Made by a program: the position numbers and the translations under genes. The notes beneath the pieces are model-generated. The model was not told where the DNA came from. It did no database searches and saw only the letters and a list, made by a program, of their open reading frames with translations. Shown in pieces: positions 22,280 to 33,009 of a stretch of DNA of 64,000 nt. Origin of the DNA: Atriophallophorus winterbourni (Eukaryota; Platyhelminthes; Trematoda; Plagiorchiida; Microphallidae); contig JACCGJ010004930.1 in NCBI GenBank assembly GCA_013407085.1, forward strand, positions 62,001 to 126,000, given 5' to 3'. How positions within the stretch are numbered: the stretch's first letter is position 1; the number at the start of each line of letters is the position of its first letter.

Positions 22280-22985
22280 TGAACATCATGGTTGTTTGTG
22301 CGATCCATACGCAACAGTGGCATTCCGGAATACACTTATTTGACACCAATCCACTGTTTTAATTCTCAATGTACCTAATCAAAACGTATACACTTAATAA
22401 CGGCAAACAGCCAGAAACCCGTAGTGTAGTGTAATTTCGGGGTATGTGAGCAACACATCGCTTTGGTCATCCGTAATCGCCTTGAGTGCTCGAAAACAAA
22501 TTGCCGTAGGATTTTGTCTTTAAATTCAGTGGTTGGTTGTGCCAACCCTTTGCAACAGTGGCATTCATGTATACACTTGTTTACAACTGTTCCACTGTTT
22601 CAAGGCTCCCTGATACTAATCTTACTGTCTCCACCTGATGAAGGGAAACAAAGAGTAATCGATTGTGCATTGTAATTTACAGGCATGTGAGCAACACATC
22701 ACGTCGGTCATCCCGGAGCGCCTCGAGTACTTGACCACAAATCACTATATGATTCTGTCTTTGAAAATTGAGGTTCGAGGTACGAACCCTAAGCAATAGT
22801 AGCATGCAAGTTTAAACTAGCTTATCATTCATTCAGTGTTTCGAGGCTCACATAACGTTATCTTACTGTATCCACCTAATGACCTCAAACAGACAGATAC
22901 CGGTAGTGCATCGTAATTTCTAGAGTTGTGAGCAACACATCACTTTGGTCATCAATTAGCGTCTTGAGTGCTTTACCATGAATCG
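22280..22985 (+). repeat. B array: about three ~235-bp units with decayed hammerhead cores
   Basis: Units share GTGAGCAACACATC, GGTCATC..TAAGCGCCTTGAGTGCT, AATCACTATxTGATTCTG, a GGTTxG..CxAACC hairpin, CAGTGGCATTCAAGTATACA and the CTGATGA-N13-GAAA core. Here the cores read CTTAATA, CTGATGA (22635) and CTAATGA, so only the middle one keeps the first catalytic box. The hairpin at about 22531 is GGTTGG/CCAACC. Confidence 0.75.
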
Positions 22986-23048
22986 TATTAGGAAACTTTG
23001 AGAATTAGAGAATCATTATTTTTGTTTTGTTGCCCACTGTTTTTCCAG

Positions 23049-23075
23049 ATAAACGTCCACCTGGACCACTAACAT
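23049..23075 (+). CDS. 27-nt micro-exon, Pro-rich (A copy 3)
   Basis: TTTTTCCAG and GTAAGTATAT bound 27 bases that read AT|KRPPGPLT|T. Phase 0 gives a stop (TAA) and phase 2 gives a stop at the first codon, so only the phase-1 reading is open. The last T plus TG of the exon at 23655 makes TTG (Leu). Confidence 0.65.
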
Positions 23076-23654
23076 GTAAGTATATAAGACAGCGTCGGAT
23101 GTCTTTTGTGCGAATAACCAGTTTAAGCACATGAGGTAACAAATACGTCGAATGCATTTGAACACATGATCATGAACAAAAGGCCCATTTGCATGCATTT
23201 CCATCAATCACACAAATTGCACGACATATATCATGCTGTTTGCACTCATTAGGAAAGGACTTATGGATCAGGGTCCACATGCGCTTGAAAAAGATGAAGA
23301 AGAATAAAAGAAATTCTGCTTGTATGATAAGGAGAACACAGGTCTTGAATAAAATAAGCTTTCTAATTAACAACAACGTAAGTAGTAAATAAAACGTTTT
23401 AAGATTACCCTTACTTCAAATCATGCGAGCTCCATACATGCATCCCATGTAAATTCCCAACTAATCATTGGTCACATTTATGTATCGTCACCATGAAGCC
23501 CAAATATACTCTACTAATTTTATAAAATTATTCGATGTGTCGGTACATCCTAACTCAATAAAATTATAATGTTGCGGAACGTCCTCACTCCATCGGTGGA
23601 CAGTCTACTTCTGTGCAGTTCATAGCGAGCTTGAATTGTACATTCTGTAAACAG

Positions 23655-23836
23655 TGATTAGCAATATATTAGTTGAGGCAATTGTTTCCACGCCTGAGCA
23701 GATCAAAGACGAAATGCGTGTATTTATTTTCTTCATTCGACTAAATGCATTCCTAGAAGCCGCTTAGGACATTGTCGTAACATGTCTAGAAGACGCTGCA
23801 AATTGTATAGCGTTTTTAAATCTAACAGAAACTTAA
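23655..23836 (+). pseudogene. Terminal exon of a micro-exon gene, broken by a stop
   Basis: Acceptor TTCTGTAAACAG, then TG|ISNILVEAIVSTPEQIKDEM in phase 1. It is the paralogue of 54902-55083, but an in-frame TAG at 23765-23767 replaces a Gln codon, cutting the product to 36 residues of this exon. The part after the stop is still well conserved (CLEDAANCIAFLNL). It lies 579 bases after the micro-exon at 23049. Confidence 0.65.
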
Positions 23837-24078
23837 TACCTACGTTATTATCTTCAGTTTTACAACCTTGTCATTGTTCTCTATGTTAGTACACATGTAA
23901 ACATTCGTGATTGTATCCAACCTGTATTATTTTACGATTTGTAAAATTCAGCGAAAGTTCATTTTGAGAAGCTTTTTTGTGCAATGCAATCGGGTTGTTC
24001 TACAGTAAAACACAATCAGAATTACAACTAAGCGCCTACATTTTTGATATCATTAGCGAACAGATACATCTCACCGTC

Positions 24079-24088
24079 TTTATAAATA
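24079..24088 (+). promoter_or_regulatory. TATA-like element before the three-exon gene
   Basis: TATAAATA at about 24081-24088, some 87 bases upstream of the ATG at 24175. It lies in a segment (about 24018-24411) that the 55-kb paralogue lacks. Confidence 0.3.
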
Positions 24089-24174
24089 TCTACATCGTTC
24101 ACGCGGTTTAGGAAGCAAACAAACTTATGGAATGCTATATGTTACATTGAATTGCTTCAACATTGAAACCGTTT

Positions 24175-24763
24175 ATGAAACCGATTTTTTTAATGCCTAA
24201 AATAATATTGAATGTCATAAATTCAGTTTTTGAAAATAAGCTTGTTTCGTTACCTGGATCGAGTGCAAATTATAATAAACTACTAAAAATATTCAGGAGT
24301 GATGGTTTTTGGACTGCGGCTGTAGGAAAAATGTGTGAGGGTAGGTTAAAATTATTATTGTTAGGTTCGTGAAAAAAAGACATTGATTGTCTATGTTTGA
24401 AGGAGGGCTGAATATGTTATAAAATAGTGAATATACAATTATTAATTCCCTTTTTTTATTTGACATTATTTTCTTTCTTTATATATATATATATATCATT
24501 GTATATATTTATATATCTATGCTTAATTCAATCGTGTTTCATTAGCTCTGACTCACGTTTTTCATAACACTAAAAATGCCTTCTTTATAACATTTTAAGC
24601 CATGATTTATTGAAGCAAATAAAATTTGATTTCAGCCACACCGTCATTCCCTCGTAGGTTGAGGATGATATTACGTAAGGAATATTCAAATTAAATTCCT
24701 CCGTTTCTTTCAGTTGACATCGTAATTCACAAACCCAATAAACCGATTAATATTAAACGTTGA
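24175..24763 (+). CDS. Candidate complete three-exon small secreted protein gene
   Basis: Exon 1 is 24175-24340: MKPIFLMPKIILNVINSV at the start, later LPGSSANYNKLLKIF and FWTAAVGKMCE, donor G|GTAGGT. Exon 2 is 24636-24674 (39 bases; TTTGATTTCAG acceptor, GTAAGG donor; TPSFPRRLRMIL). Exon 3 is 24714-24763 (CCGTTTCTTTCAG acceptor; DIVIHKPNKPINIKR then TGA). All introns are phase 1 and the joined frame is 255 bases, 84 residues, without a stop. The start is hydrophobic like a signal peptide. Alternatively the first part begins at an internal acceptor (AAATTCAG at 24226), giving a symmetric 114-base exon of a longer gene. Family unknown. Confidence 0.5.
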
Positions 24764-25300
24764 TGTTACATTATATATTTGTTAATTCTATTCAAAATTC
24801 CATTTTCGTTAAACATATTCAAAGGAAGCTGCCGATCAGCCGTCACGCAATTCAATGTTATTGAGGTCATGTAACGTGAATTCTCGTAAATAATCTTCCA
24901 AATTGGTGTCGTTAGCGGATGATATGAGAATATCTTCCGAAGAATTTCAGTCACATCCGCCTGTCAAAAACGTTTTGGCATTCACCATGGCCCATCTTGA
25001 AAAGACCTTCCTATTATCATAACTATTGGGAACTGAACATTAGATAGGGTGCTATTTGGAAAATTATCTTGACGTATGGTTTGTTGAAAACGTGGAATGC
25101 ACGAAAACTGCGACAATATATATTGACACGCCACGGGATTGCTAGTTGTCTTTCGTATAACATATTGAAGATTCTCGCTACTTACATTAACAATGATAAT
25201 TGACGTATTCGTTCATCATACGACGGAAAATGCAGAAGAAGTATCTGCTACTTAAAAGAGAAAACAACATAGCCCTCTTCGATGCAAAATATCACAAAGC
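24764..25300. other. No recognisable gene
   Basis: Single-copy sequence within the window, without repeat blocks or splice pairs. A 62-codon minus-strand frame (24766-24954) has no supporting signal. Confidence 0.4.
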
Positions 25301-25741
25301 ACCGAAATCGGTAATGGGACTTTGTTATGTTTTGTAGACCAAACGATTCCAACATCTGGGTGTATGTGAATTCACCTTAATAAGGATAAGACGCAATATA
25401 ATCTTGCCAAAAGACATCAACTAATACACATGTTTGATATTTGTGTCAAGGAAATGAAACGCGGATATACATTATCCCTATACGTCTCACGTCCTCGTTA
25501 TTAAATGTCAGCGCCATTTGTTTGCCGTACGTGCCAAATTTCTTTGGAAAACCCTACTCCAAAAATGGCTCTCTCTTCTGGCCTGGCGTTGTTTTGAGCG
25601 ACGTTGGGCTAACACATGCCAAAGAATATCATTTTTGATATTCACCATTCCTCTCGTATTATATTTTACACATTTTCATAAATACCATCATTCTTTAGTG
25701 TTGTATAATAACAATAAATGCTTGTATTTTTGAAAAAAAAA
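25301..25741 (+). pseudogene. Probable processed pseudogene with poly(A) tail
   Basis: The frame 25441-25638 reads with normal protein composition (RLTSSLLNVSAICLPYV, FFGKPYSKNGSLFWPG) and stops at TGA. It is followed 72 bases later by AATAAATGCTTGTATTTTTG and a run of ten A. Upstream, related-looking frames are broken by stops near 25436. A 3' UTR ending in AATAAA and poly(A) suggests a retrocopied mRNA. AICLP recalls trypsin-like proteases, but the rest does not confirm it, so I leave it unnamed. Confidence 0.4.
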
Positions 25742-26440
25742 ATATAAGAGCTCAAATTGCAATATCAATTTGCAGTCATGGTGGGAAGCATAGTGTGGGT
25801 TCGAGTGTATTTATGTGGTTATTATTATAGTAAATGATCAAGGGGAAATGTTCAAGGATGTACCGCAATCTGTTTAGCAGACAGAAACGCGTGTTTGTGC
25901 AACACGAATCCAGAGAGATTTGTTGGTTTCTTCGATAGTATGATCCACGCCCCTTTTTAAGCTTGTGTAATTGAGAAATGCCGGGATCGCAAATTTTTTG
26001 CACTTTCCATTGCAGTTTGTTTTCTCTTGACAGTTTGTGCAAAGGTTTCATGCCGTTTAGAAGCGTTAAACAAACAGCGTATTTTCAAAGAAACAGTTTT
26101 GATCCAAATAACGACCCATGCGATAGATTGCTGATGATATCAATTTCGTGGACAGTACAACGTTAACTTAAATGCTAACGTATCGTTATAAGAGCCACTA
26201 TGCCTTATCTTCTTAGCTGTATCTTAGTGAAGGCACAGTATTTGACTGCGTGGCAATTTGCCCGAGTCAGGCATGCGCCTTTTAAAATAAGAATAATAAA
26301 TGTAAGGTTAGCTTCGGTAGTTTCGTATACATTCCTACAGTTTCCTTTTATTTTTATTTTTCATTATATTGTTCAAGAGTAAATGTTATTTGAATCTTAA
26401 TAAATGATTAAAAAATTCTAGGTTAACTTCACGGTTGCAT
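25742..26440. other. No confident gene
   Basis: An acceptor-like CAATTTGCAG at about 25776 opens a short frame (MVGSIVWVRVYLCG) that stops after about 20 codons. Other open stretches (25978-26166, 26200-26382) lack start or splice support. No block of the repeat unit is present. Confidence 0.35.
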
Positions 26441-26469
26441 TAATGAGTATTGTCCACACTCGTCCAATC

Positions 26470-26990
26470 GTTCAAGCTTGCGAGCAAATTTCACTGGCAG
26501 GACGAAGTGGTTTTATCCAAACTGAAATCCATAAATCAGTGTACCCAGTAATGTATGGCATTTCTCTGAAATCCAAATCGCAATGTGAAAATGATCATGC
26601 TAAGGTTTTAGCATTGCTTTTAATAATGTTTTCAAGTAGTGCTGCAACATTTTGCCGAAAAATAATATAAATTAGTCTCGCCGAACCTTAGAAGATTAGA
26701 AATAATAAATTACTTTATGTTCGTGAGCTAGTAAATTTGAACAAAGAGCAGACAAATACGCAGAAGTGCACTCTCTAGCATCATGGTTAACATAAAGTAA
26801 TTTATTTTGGATACCAAAACTTGTTACTTAAAAGAACGAAGTATTGCTTATCTTAAAATCAGTTAAATCTCTGTGTTATCACACAGCATTTCCCATCATG
26901 ATATACTTTGTTCGGTTTTATCAGATAATATCAGATTATAATCAGATTATCATATTATAACCTGTAACAAATTGTTATTGGTAAAAAACA
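26470..26990 (+). repeat. H block copy 3
   Basis: CAAGCTTGCGAGCAAATTTC through CCTGTAACAAATTG, in the same order as the other H blocks, directly before an E relic and a B array. A 75-codon open stretch inside it is not conserved in other copies. Confidence 0.75.
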
Positions 26991-26991
26991 T

Positions 26992-27038
26992 AACTATAAG
27001 TTCTCCAATCACCTTAATAGCCGCCACAAAAAAACAAG
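26992..27038 (+). pseudogene. E signal-exon relic, copy 3
   Basis: Same place and hydrophobic coding pattern (SPITLIA), ending CAAG|GTTAGT, but the TAC codon has become TAA and an A-run has grown inside the exon, shifting frame. Non-functional. Confidence 0.45.
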
Positions 27039-27269
27039 GTTAGTGGATTTGAAATTGTTTTTTACTTTAATTTATCGTAAGTTCTTCAACTGCGGTTGAG
27101 TTCTTATTAAAAAGGCCGCTATCTTCAAGTGGGCTATTGCTTACCTTTGGTTTTGCGAGCATTTCTTGGTACATTCAGCTGAAGCTCCAAGATTGAAAAC
27201 GCGAGATTTTTTTAATGAGGGGGCAATTGTCTTATTTTATTATTACAATTTATATAAAAATATTTATGT

Positions 27270-28560
27270 GTGTGTGTTTATTTCTGTGTTTAAACATCAT
27301 TTTTGGTTGTGCGATCCCTATGCATCAGTGGCATTCAAAAATACACTTATTTAACACCTATACACTGTTTCAATTCTCAATGTACCTTATCGAAACGTAT
27401 ACACTCAATAACGGCAAACAGCCAGAAACCCGTAGTGTAGTGTAATTTCGGGGGATGTGAGCAACACATCGCTTTGGTCATCCGTAAGCGCCTTGAGTGC
27501 TTGAACACAAATCACTATGTGATTCTGTGTTTGAGCATCGTGGTTCGTTGTACGTTCCTTGTGAGCCAGTGGCATTCAAGTATACATTTGTTGACCATTT
27601 ATCAACTGTTTGAAGTCTCACTAAGTGTGCCTCCGCCTGATGACAGCAAACAGCCAGAATCCGGTAGTGTAGTTTAATATCAGAAGATGTGAAAAACACA
27701 CCGCTTTGGTAATCCGCAAGCGCCTTGAGTGCTTGAAATTAAAATGCTATAGAATTTTGTCTTTAAACACAGTGGTTGGTTGTACCAACCCTATGCAACA
27801 GTGGCATTCATTTATACACTTGTTTACAACTTTTTCACTGTTCCAATCCTCCCTGATACTAATCTTACTGTATCTACCTGATGAAGGGAAACAACCAAAA
27901 ACCGGTTGTGCATTGTAATTTACAGGCATGCGAGCAACATATCACCTTGGTCATCTTGGAGTGCGTTGAGTACTTGACCACAAATCACTACATGATTCTG
28001 TGTTTGAAAATTGAGCTTCGAGGTACGATCCCTCAGCAACAGTAGCATGCAAGTTTAAACTAGTTTATCATTTACTTAGTAATTCAAGGCTAACTGAACT
28101 GTCTCCATCTAGTGACCTCAAACAGCAAGATACCAGTAGTGCATCGTAGTTTCTAGGGTTGTGAGCAACACATCACCTTGGTCATCAATTAGCGTCATGA
28201 TTGCCTGACCACGAATCACTATGTGATTCTGTGTTTGAACATCGCGATTCGTTGTTCAAATTCTATGCCGCAGCGGCATAAAAGTGTACACTTTTTTATT
28301 ATTCACACACTGTTTCAATGCTAACTGTACCTAATCATACCCAATCCACCTGATGACAACAAACAGCCAAATTCCCCTAATATAGAGTAATTTCAGGAAA
28401 TGTGAGCAACACATCACTTTGCTCATCCATAAGCGCCTTGAGTGCTTGACCACAAATGACTATTTGTTTAAGTGTTTAAACGTTGTCGTTCGGTTTACGA
28501 ACCCTATTAAACAGTGGCATTCAAGTACACACTTGTTTACCACATTCCACTGTTCCATTT
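27270..28560 (+). repeat. B array: largest, about five to six ~235-bp units
   Basis: CAGCCAGAAACC-type motifs recur at about 27421, 27651, 27894, 28125 and 28363 (spacing 230-243). Units at 27637 and 27878 keep CTGATGA; the last keeps CTGATGA but has lost GAAA. AATCACTATGTGATT is a perfect 6-bp hairpin in several units, and AACAGTGG..CCACTGTT pair over about 30 bases. Confidence 0.8.
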
Positions 28561-28748
28561 ATGTTTCTTTATAAATATCGAAAATTGAAGTAAATCTTGA
28601 AGGACAAAACGGAATAATGAAAACTCTTGCTCAAAACCTGAATTTTCATATGATGATAACTCAGCTCCTGGGATTACATATATATGCATATTAGGAACAT
28701 AATTAATTAGATAATCATTATTTTCGTTATGTTGTACTGTATTTCCAG

Positions 28749-28775
28749 ATTACGTTGCAATTGGACCATCAGCAT
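28749..28775 (+). CDS. 27-nt micro-exon (A copy 4)
   Basis: TATTTCCAG and GTAAGTATAT bound 27 bases reading AT|YVAIGPSA|T. Both splice sites are intact. No terminal exon follows; the A block runs straight into F blocks. Confidence 0.55.
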
Positions 28776-29089
28776 GTAAGTATATTAGACAGCGTCGAGT
28801 GTCCTTTGTACGAATAATCAGTTCACGCTCATGAGGTAACAAATACGTCTAATGCATTTGAACACATATTCATGAGCAAAAGGAACATTTGCATGCATTT
28901 GCATCAATCACACAAATTGCACCACGGGTATCTTGCTGTTTGCACTCATTATGAAAGGACTGAAGGATCAATGTCCACATGCGGTTGAAAATGATAAAGA
29001 AAAATGAAAGAAATTGCGCTTGTATGAAAAATAGAACATAGGTTCAATCAAATCTCGAATGAAATATGCGATATGAATAACGACAACCT

Positions 29090-30610
29090 CTGACTGAGAC
29101 TTAGTGAGCCATCGCATTTGGGAGCGGACCGTGAGTGTCATCATCAATTGTTCGTGCACTTAGAAGACTTCGGCAAATGAAATTAAAATGAATTGGTTTA
29201 TGTTTAGGACCTATCGTTCATCAATAATGCTAACAAATATGAGTGTTATCAGATAGCTCCGTTTTTTAATACCCTTTTACTCATGCAAGACAAGGGTTCT
29301 AGTCAGGAAACGGTAATATGATTAAGTGGCGGTCAACCCCCACCACTAAAATTATTTAACCGCTCAACCGCCCATATTACGCCTAAGTTGTTTCACGTTT
29401 CGCGGGTATGACGACGATGAATTGTTGAGCTTTCACCTAGATTATGTCAACGTTAAACTAGTAAGTGTTATAACGAACAAGGTCCGATTACACAGCACCT
29501 GACATTCGTAAAAGAAAATAAGTAATGGGCACAATGTTGAGGTTTTTTTCAAAAAAACAAAAATCGAATCAACTAGTATGTATATGGTGAACAACGAATA
29601 TTGACGATTAAATCAATGCGGTTTTCTAGATTGCTGCGTCCACCTGAATATCTGCCAGTCGACATGACTTAAAAAGTGGACCGCCATTGTGTGTAGCATT
29701 ACGCTATGCTGTTTATTACAGAGTCTCAATATTTCTCCTATATTCATCTCGGAGCTGTCACGATTTACGGTTTTATATTCCATGTAATCCCGTGTCTGTT
29801 TTCGGAACCGTTTTTGGTCTAATCGATTCAAGAGTAAATGTCCATGGAAGTGTGTTCCTGGCAAACACACGAACATTCAATAAATATGATACTGTAAATA
29901 ATGTTCTTACTGCTAGATAAAGGTGCCTCAACTTTGACATGCATCAGAACGGAATCGATAGTTTTATCTATCATGAAAGTCAGGCGAATGGAAGCCTGGT
30001 TCAAGATCATACGTATTGCTTCACGTTTGCATTACACATACCTTTAAATGGCTCGTAGCAATGCGTTTTGGTTAACGCTGCTCTTTGCGCCTTAAAATCG
30101 CCCTTCGGTGCGCCTACTCTCGGTTTTTTCGTCGCTGCATTCTATCACCAGATACACTAATTACTGCACGCTGTGTAAATCTGGTGATGGAATTGTACGA
30201 TGAAACTACGTCTTTAAATGTGTGCATGAAATTTGTCCACTTGGAAGTTAATTACTTTTATATTTCCTGATTGCAAATATTAGTAAATAAATTCTTCCTT
30301 ATTCACCATGCTTTTTCAACGCTATGCACGATTGATTTGGCAAAATTCGCTTGAAATTTATTTGCTGAACGTTTCGCGGATAATGCATTTGATAAAATGA
30401 CACAATTTTGTGGAAACGTTTTCAATTATTTTATGCACAAAAGTCGGTTTCCCAAAACGGGAATTGGTACTATTGACATTTTGCACAGTAAATTAACAAC
30501 GGACAATATATCGAGATTTAAATAACACTTTGCACGAATGTATTAAGCGCATTGGTAATAATCTAACATAAATATATTTAATCACAGCGAATCATATAGC
30601 TGAATCATTG
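29090..30610. repeat. F block copy 4
   Basis: Partner of copy 1 at an offset of about 13.85 kb. The plus-strand ORF starts ATGCGGTTTTCTAG at about 29616 but stops after VDMT. The minus-strand frame 29828-30010 is open and begins MILNQASIRLTFMI. Confidence 0.8.
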
Positions 30611-32225
30611 GTACACGTGGTCGCCACGTCGCGAGCAAAGAAATAATGATTTTCTCTTAAGGTTCAGAAAACCTTTAACAGGTCTCTTTTGAAAAGATAA
30701 AAGATTCATACAATCAACGAAGTTTGTTTTGTTGTGCCGTTATATGAACTTGTGGTGCACCTCTGCTATCGCGTTTGGAAGCGGTGCGTGGGTGTCAGAA
30801 TCACTTTATCGTGCACTCAGAACATTTTGGCAAATGACATGAAAATCAACTGGTTTGTGTTTAGGACGTATCGTGCATTCACAATGCTGAGAAATGTGAG
30901 TGCCATCACATAGATCAGTTTTAGGATACCGTTTTACTTCTGCAAGAGAAGGGTCCTAGTCAGGAACAGGTAATAGAATTATGCGATGGTCAAACCCTAC
31001 CACTAAAATTACCTAATCGTTCAATATCCTCTATCACGCCCACGTTGTTACACGTTTTGTGAATATGATCACTATCAGTTGTGGAGATTCCACCTAGTGT
31101 TTGTCGACGTCACTGTATTTAAAGTGATCTAGAACAAGGTCTGTTTACAGACCGCCCGAAATTCGTAAAAGAAAATAAGTAATGGGTACAATTTGCAGTG
31201 TTGTTCGAAAAAAACATTAATTGAATCAACTTATATTCATAAGGTGAATAAAAAATATTTTATTTTACATCAATGCCATTTGGTGGATTGTTGCGTCCCC
31301 CTTAATATCCGCCAGTCGACCTGACTTAAACATTCGACCGCCACCGTGAGTACGATTCCGCTATGCTCTTTATTACCCAGTATCAACATTTCCACAATAT
31401 CCAGCTCGCAGCTAAGACCCGTACTAGAAACGTGCTTCGTATTGGCTGAATTACGATATAGGGTTTTATAGTCCCTCTTATTCCGTGACTGTCTTCAGAA
31501 CCGTTTTCGGTCTAATCGATCAAAGCGTAAATGTCCATGGATGCCTGCTCTATGCAAACACACGAGCATTCATTAAATATGATTCTGTAAATGATGTTCT
31601 TACTGCTAGATAAAGGTGCCTTGACTTTGAGGTGCGTCACAACCGAATGTATAGTTTTCTCCATCATAAACTTCAAACGAACAGACGCATAGTTCAAGAT
31701 TATACGTATGGCTTCACATTTGCAAAACACATACCCTCAATTGGCTCGTAACAAAACGTTTTGGATAACCGTGCTGTATGCGCGTTTATATCGCTTTTCG
31801 GTGCGCCCTTTTCGATTTGTTTCGTCGGCTCTATCACAAGATTAACTAATGTACTTCACGCTGTGTATATCTGGTGATGGAATTGTTCGACGAATTTACG
31901 TCTTTAAATCTGTGCATGGAATGTGTTCACTTGGGAGTTAATTACACTTATATTTCTTCACTGCAGATACCATTCAATCATTTAGTCGTTAATCACCGTA
32001 ATTTCTAACGCTATGCACGATATCTGGCACAATTCGCTTAAAATTTATTTGCGAAACGTTTCGCGGATCATGCATTAGATACGATGAAACAATGATGTAA
32101 AAAAGTCTTATCACTTATTTTAGGCAAAAACGGTGGTTTCCCAAAACAGAAATTGGTACTATTGACATTATGCACAGAAAATTGACAACGGACAATATAT
32201 TAAGATTTAAATTACACTTTTGCAC
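30610..32225. repeat. F block copy 5, nearly identical to copy 2
   Basis: Same sequence as 16760-18150 with very few differences, then diverging after about 31995. The minus-strand frame 31512-31730 is open. The start codon of the plus ORF is kept but the frame stops early. Confidence 0.8.
31512..31730 (-). pseudogene. F-block minus-strand ORF, copy 5 (open)
   Basis: 72 codons, one residue different from the frame at 17667-17885 (VRLKF for VRLTF). See that entry for the shared features. Confidence 0.3.
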
Positions 32226-32229
32226 GAAT

Positions 32230-32699
32230 ATAAGAAAGCTTCACTGGCTTGACAAAGTGGTTTTATCCTAACCGAAATCAATAAATCAGTGTACCCATTA
32301 ATATAGGGAATTCCTCTGAATTCCAATTCTCAATGTGAAAATGATCATGCTAAGGTTTTTGCAATGCTGTCAATAATAGTTTAAGATAAGAAGAAAAAGA
32401 TTAGATTATAAGATTAGTAATAATAATTTACTTTGTGTTCGTGAGCTAGTCAATTTGAACAAAGAGCGGTGTGATACTTGGGCTCGCACTCCCTACAACC
32501 ATGGTTAATATAAAGTAATTAACTTCGGAGGGCAAAACTCGCTATTTTGAAGTACGACGTTTTGCTTATTTTACAATCACTCAAATCTCTGAGTAATGAC
32601 ACAGCATTTCGAATCAGGATATTATTTGTTCGGTTTTATCAGAAAATATTAGATAATAAACAGATTATCATATCATATCCTGTAAGAAATAGTTTTTGG
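32230..32699 (+). repeat. H block copy 4, start of a complete 6.4-kb unit
   Basis: Begins AAGAAAGCTTCACTGGCTTG, matched at 38625 by AAGAAAGCTTTAATGGCTTG. The unit H-E-B-P-C-A-F that starts here ends at about 38615 and is repeated from there. Confidence 0.8.
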
Positions 32700-32757
32700 T
32701 ACAAAAACATAATCATAATTTTTTTGATCATCTTGATAGCCGCACAAGGAAATCAAG
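32700..32757 (+). pseudogene. E signal-exon relic, copy 4 (best donor)
   Basis: Reads YKNIIIIFLIILIAAQGNQ plus G, then GTAAGTG. This is the strongest signal-peptide profile in the family: a Lys near the start, a long Ile/Leu/Phe core and a small-residue cleavage region. The frame is open upstream for 50 codons but with no ATG (it opens with TTG at 32547). Phase 1 fits a following 9-nt or 27-nt exon. Either the start codon was lost in the ancestor of all copies or an upstream exon supplied it. Confidence 0.5.
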
Positions 32758-33009
32758 GTAAGTGAATTTGGAATTGTTTTTTCTTTTAATTCATCGTAAG
32801 TTCTTCAACTGCGGTTTAGTTTTCAATTACAAGGCTGCTATATGCTAGTGGGCTTGTGCGTATCTTTGGTTATGTGAGCATTTCTTGGTACATTTAGGTG
32901 AAGTTTCAAGGTTGAAAACGCGAGATTTTGTAATGAGGGGGAAATTGTCTTTTTATTATTGCAATTTATATAAAAATATTTATGTGTGTTTATGTCTATC
33001 GCATCTGTA

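Noticed and set aside
22280..22985. B units as CRISPR-like arrays
   Set aside because: Whole ~235-bp units repeat, without short repeats separated by unique spacers, and the genome is eukaryotic.
23580..23700. Sm-alpha or W-chromosome satellite identity for the whole cluster
   Set aside because: Only the B units share the hammerhead idea with Sm-alpha. I cannot match the sequence from memory, so no name is given.
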